From: Rhizobiaceae bacterium
GTDB lineage: Bacteria; Pseudomonadota; Alphaproteobacteria; Rhizobiales; Rhizobiaceae
Direction: 5' to 3'
DNA length: 7,951 nucleotides
Assembly: GCA_913776675.1 (NCBI GenBank)
Contig: CAJYRE010000100.1
Location: forward strand, 1-7,951
Part shown: in pieces, positions 6,545 through 7,951 of the stretch
Layout of the letters: the number at the start of each line of letters is the position of its first letter
How positions within the stretch are numbered: the first letter of the stretch is position 1
Program-made: the position numbers and the translations under genes
The notes under the pieces: model-generated
Told to the model about the DNA's origin: nothing
Database searches by the model: none
What the model saw: the letters and a program-made list of their open reading frames with translations, nothing else

Positions 6545-7495
6545 CGTATGAAGGCGCGGATCAAGGGCATCGCGCAGCCCGTCTCCGAGAAGGTTAAAGC
6601 CCAGCACAGTCACCATGATGGCAAGGCCGGGAAAGAACACCAGATGCGGTGCCGAAAAAATCTCATTGCGGGCCGAGCCCAACATGGTGCCCCATTCCGG
6701 CGTCGGCGGCTGAGCACCAAGTCCCAGAAAGCTCAGACCAGCGGCATCGAGAATGGCGGTTGCCACACCCAATGTGGCCAGCACCACAATCGGCGTAATC
6801 GCATTGGGCAGCACGCGGAAAAACAGAATGCGCCATTTGCTGCCGCCCAGCACCCGTGTTGCGGCCACAAAATCAAGGGTTTTGACCGAGAGAACACTGG
6901 CACGCGTCACGCGGGCATAGGCAGGTACAGAGACGATCGAGATGGCCAGCAGCGCATTGCGAATGCCCGGACCCAACACCGCCACGATGGCAATGGCCAG
7001 TAGCAGTGATGGAAAGCCTAGGATCACATCCATGATCCGCATAATGACATTATCCACCCAGCCGCGCAAATACCCGGCGAGTGCTCCCAGTAACACGCCA
7101 AAAAACAGCGCGCAGGTTACGGTGCTGAGACCGATGATCAGGCTGACCCGCGTGCCGTAGAGAATACGTGAAAAGGAATCTCGGGCGTTGCCATCAATGC
7201 CCATGATGTGTTGCGGGCGGTCCGCATCGCAGCCGAGCAGATGGATGCAAGGCGGCTCGCGGCGTTTGACTTGCTCAACGCCGATCAGCACCTGATCAGG
7301 ATCATACGGCGCGATAATGGGGGCGAAAATCGCAATCAGAATTAGCAGGCCAATGATGAACAACCCGACCTGACCGGAGCGCAATTGCAGCAGACGGCCA
7401 AAGGTGCGCCGCCACAAGGGCACCGGATCGCCAATCAGGCCATCTTCCACAATGGTCGCCGCCGCATTGGCCGATACACTTTTCAAGCTTGTCAT
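6542..7495 (-). CDS. Peptide ABC transporter permease, DppC/OppC-like
   Basis: This 317-aa inner-membrane permease forms the translocation channel with the DppB-like subunit. A cytoplasmic N-terminus (1-40) is followed by the first membrane segment (about 43-63, ending [10 protein letters not shown], a DppC/OppC hallmark). A long periplasmic loop (about 64-115) holds [19 protein letters not shown] (96-114), the family's LGTD.LGRD.FSR region in altered form. Further segments lie at about 117-140, 155-197, 232-255 and 287-306. The EAA-type coupling loop that contacts the ATPases is at about 211-232 ([22 protein letters not shown], positions given). The segment [15 protein letters not shown] (81-95) precedes it and looks like an insertion with two cysteines; I recall similar loops in other rhizobial homologues. 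AGGA (7502-7505) overlaps the stop of the upstream permease and lies 6 nt before the ATG. The C-terminus LRDALDPRL is typical. Confidence 0.93.
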   Translation of the reverse strand: MTSLKSVSANAAATIVEDGLIGDPVPLWRRTFGRLLQLRSGQVGLFIIGLLILIAIFAPIIAPYDPDQVLIGVEQVKRREPPCIHLLGCDADRPQHIMGIDGNARDSFSRILYGTRVSLIIGLSTVTCALFFGVLLGALAGYLRGWVDNVIMRIMDVILGFPSLLLAIAIVAVLGPGIRNALLAISIVSVPAYARVTRASVLSVKTLDFVAATRVLGGSKWRILFFRVLPNAITPIVVLATLGVATAILDAAGLSFLGLGAQPPTPEWGTMLGSARNEIFSAPHLVFFPGLAIMVTVLGFNLLGDGLRDALDPRLHT

Positions 7496-7503
7496 GTCGT
7501 GTC

Positions 7504-7951
7504 CTATTGTGGGCGAATGCGCGGATCGAGATAGGTGTAGGAAAGATCCACCAACAGGTTGATGGCGACGTAACAGACGGCAATCATCACCGTGAAGGCC
7601 TGCACCACCGGATAATCCCGCGAGAAAATGGCATCCACCAGCATACGGCCAACGCCGGAGAGGCCAAAAACGGTCTCGGTCAGCACTGCGCCACTCAGGA
7701 GTGCGCCCATCTGCAAACCCAAAATGGTGACAACCGGCAAAAGTGCATTGCCCAGCGCGTGTTCACTCACCACGCTTTTCTCCGGCACACCTTTGGCACG
7801 GGCTGTGCGCACATAATCACGGCCCAACACATCCAGAAGGGACGAGCGGGTCATGCGGGCAATCACCGCCATGGGGATGGTGGAAAGCGCCAGTACGGGC
7901 AGCACCATATGGTGGATGGCATCCCAGAACACCGCCCAGTTTCCGGTGATC
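7504..7951 (-). CDS. Peptide ABC transporter permease, DppB/OppB-like (3' part; start beyond right edge)
   Basis: This is the C-terminal 148 residues of the partner permease; the frame stays open through the right edge, starting ITGNWAVFWDAIHH. A GTG at 7930-7932 is in frame but is an internal Val codon. Recognisable features are the HHMVLPVLALS segment, the IARMTRSSLLDVLGRDYVRTARAKG EAA-loop region that is diagnostic of DppB/OppB (shown here in part; it ends near residue 54 of the fragment), the LLSGAVLTETVF and GVGRMLVDAI stretches, and the C-terminal YTYLDPRIR. Two to three membrane segments remain. The next gene starts 8 nt downstream, so it is the first visible member of the five-gene minus-strand operon. 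The rest of the gene and probably the solute-binding protein lie outside the window. Confidence 0.92.
   Translation of the reverse strand, partial: ITGNWAVFWDAIHHMVLPVLALSTIPMAVIARMTRSSLLDVLGRDYVRTARAKGVPEKSVVSEHALGNALLPVVTILGLQMGALLSGAVLTETVFGLSGVGRMLVDAIFSRDYPVVQAFTVMIAVCYVAINLLVDLSYTYLDPRIRPQ

Noticed and set aside
6535..6570. Upstream ATG giving a 350-aa DppD-like protein
   Set aside because: It overlaps the permease gene, and the extra residues [12 protein letters not shown] are not part of the ATPase fold. The start at 6534 has a good ribosome binding site.
1..7951. Phage, anti-phage defence or transposon system
   Set aside because: No nuclease, integrase, transposase, toxin-antitoxin or defence-type motif appears in any full-length frame. 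All intact genes fit transport and catabolism.

Overview
The window looks like an accessory-metabolism region of an alphaproteobacterium, most probably Rhizobiaceae (Agrobacterium/Allorhizobium/Rhizobium group). The reasons are the moderately high GC coding style, tightly packed ABC-importer operons, and an intergenic repeat at 3225-3370 whose sequence I recognise from rhizobial genomes. The genus is an inference. No rRNA, tRNA, CRISPR array, insertion sequence, integrase or phage gene is visible.

Left part (1-3269): a divergent sugar/glycan module. On the minus strand the 5' part of a MalF/UgpA-type sugar ABC permease runs off the left edge. A divergent regulatory region of about 190 bp (450-637) contains candidate back-to-back promoters and a small inverted repeat. 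It leads on the plus strand to a heparinase II/III-family protein of 597 aa, followed 13 bp later by a 274-aa protein with a C-terminal F5/8C (discoidin-like) galactose-binding-type domain. Neither plus-strand protein has a signal peptide. The simplest reading is that an oligosaccharide is imported by the ABC system and then cleaved by a lyase in the cytoplasm, with the binding-domain protein as partner. The substrate cannot be read from the sequence.

Middle (3225-3384): a composite palindromic repeat with two diverged copies of a ~42-bp unit and a perfect 19-bp hairpin. It sits between convergent transcription units. Its first copy overlaps the end of the F5/8C-domain gene and encodes that protein's last 14 residues and stop codon.

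Right part (3385-7951, all minus strand): a dipeptide/oligopeptide ABC importer operon in the order DppB-like permease (cut by the right edge), DppC-like permease, DppD-like ATPase, DppF-like ATPase, then an M24-family aminopeptidase/prolidase-type metallopeptidase. Junctions are 8 nt, 7 nt, a 4-nt ATGA overlap, and 19 nt, so one transcript is likely. The layout suggests uptake of short peptides, perhaps proline-containing or modified ones, with cytoplasmic hydrolysis by the last gene product. The solute-binding protein is not in the window and probably lies beyond 7951.

The genes belong to known families. The most interesting points are the intracellular heparinase/F5-8C pair of unknown substrate, the gene end made from a repeat element, and the compact divergent control region.
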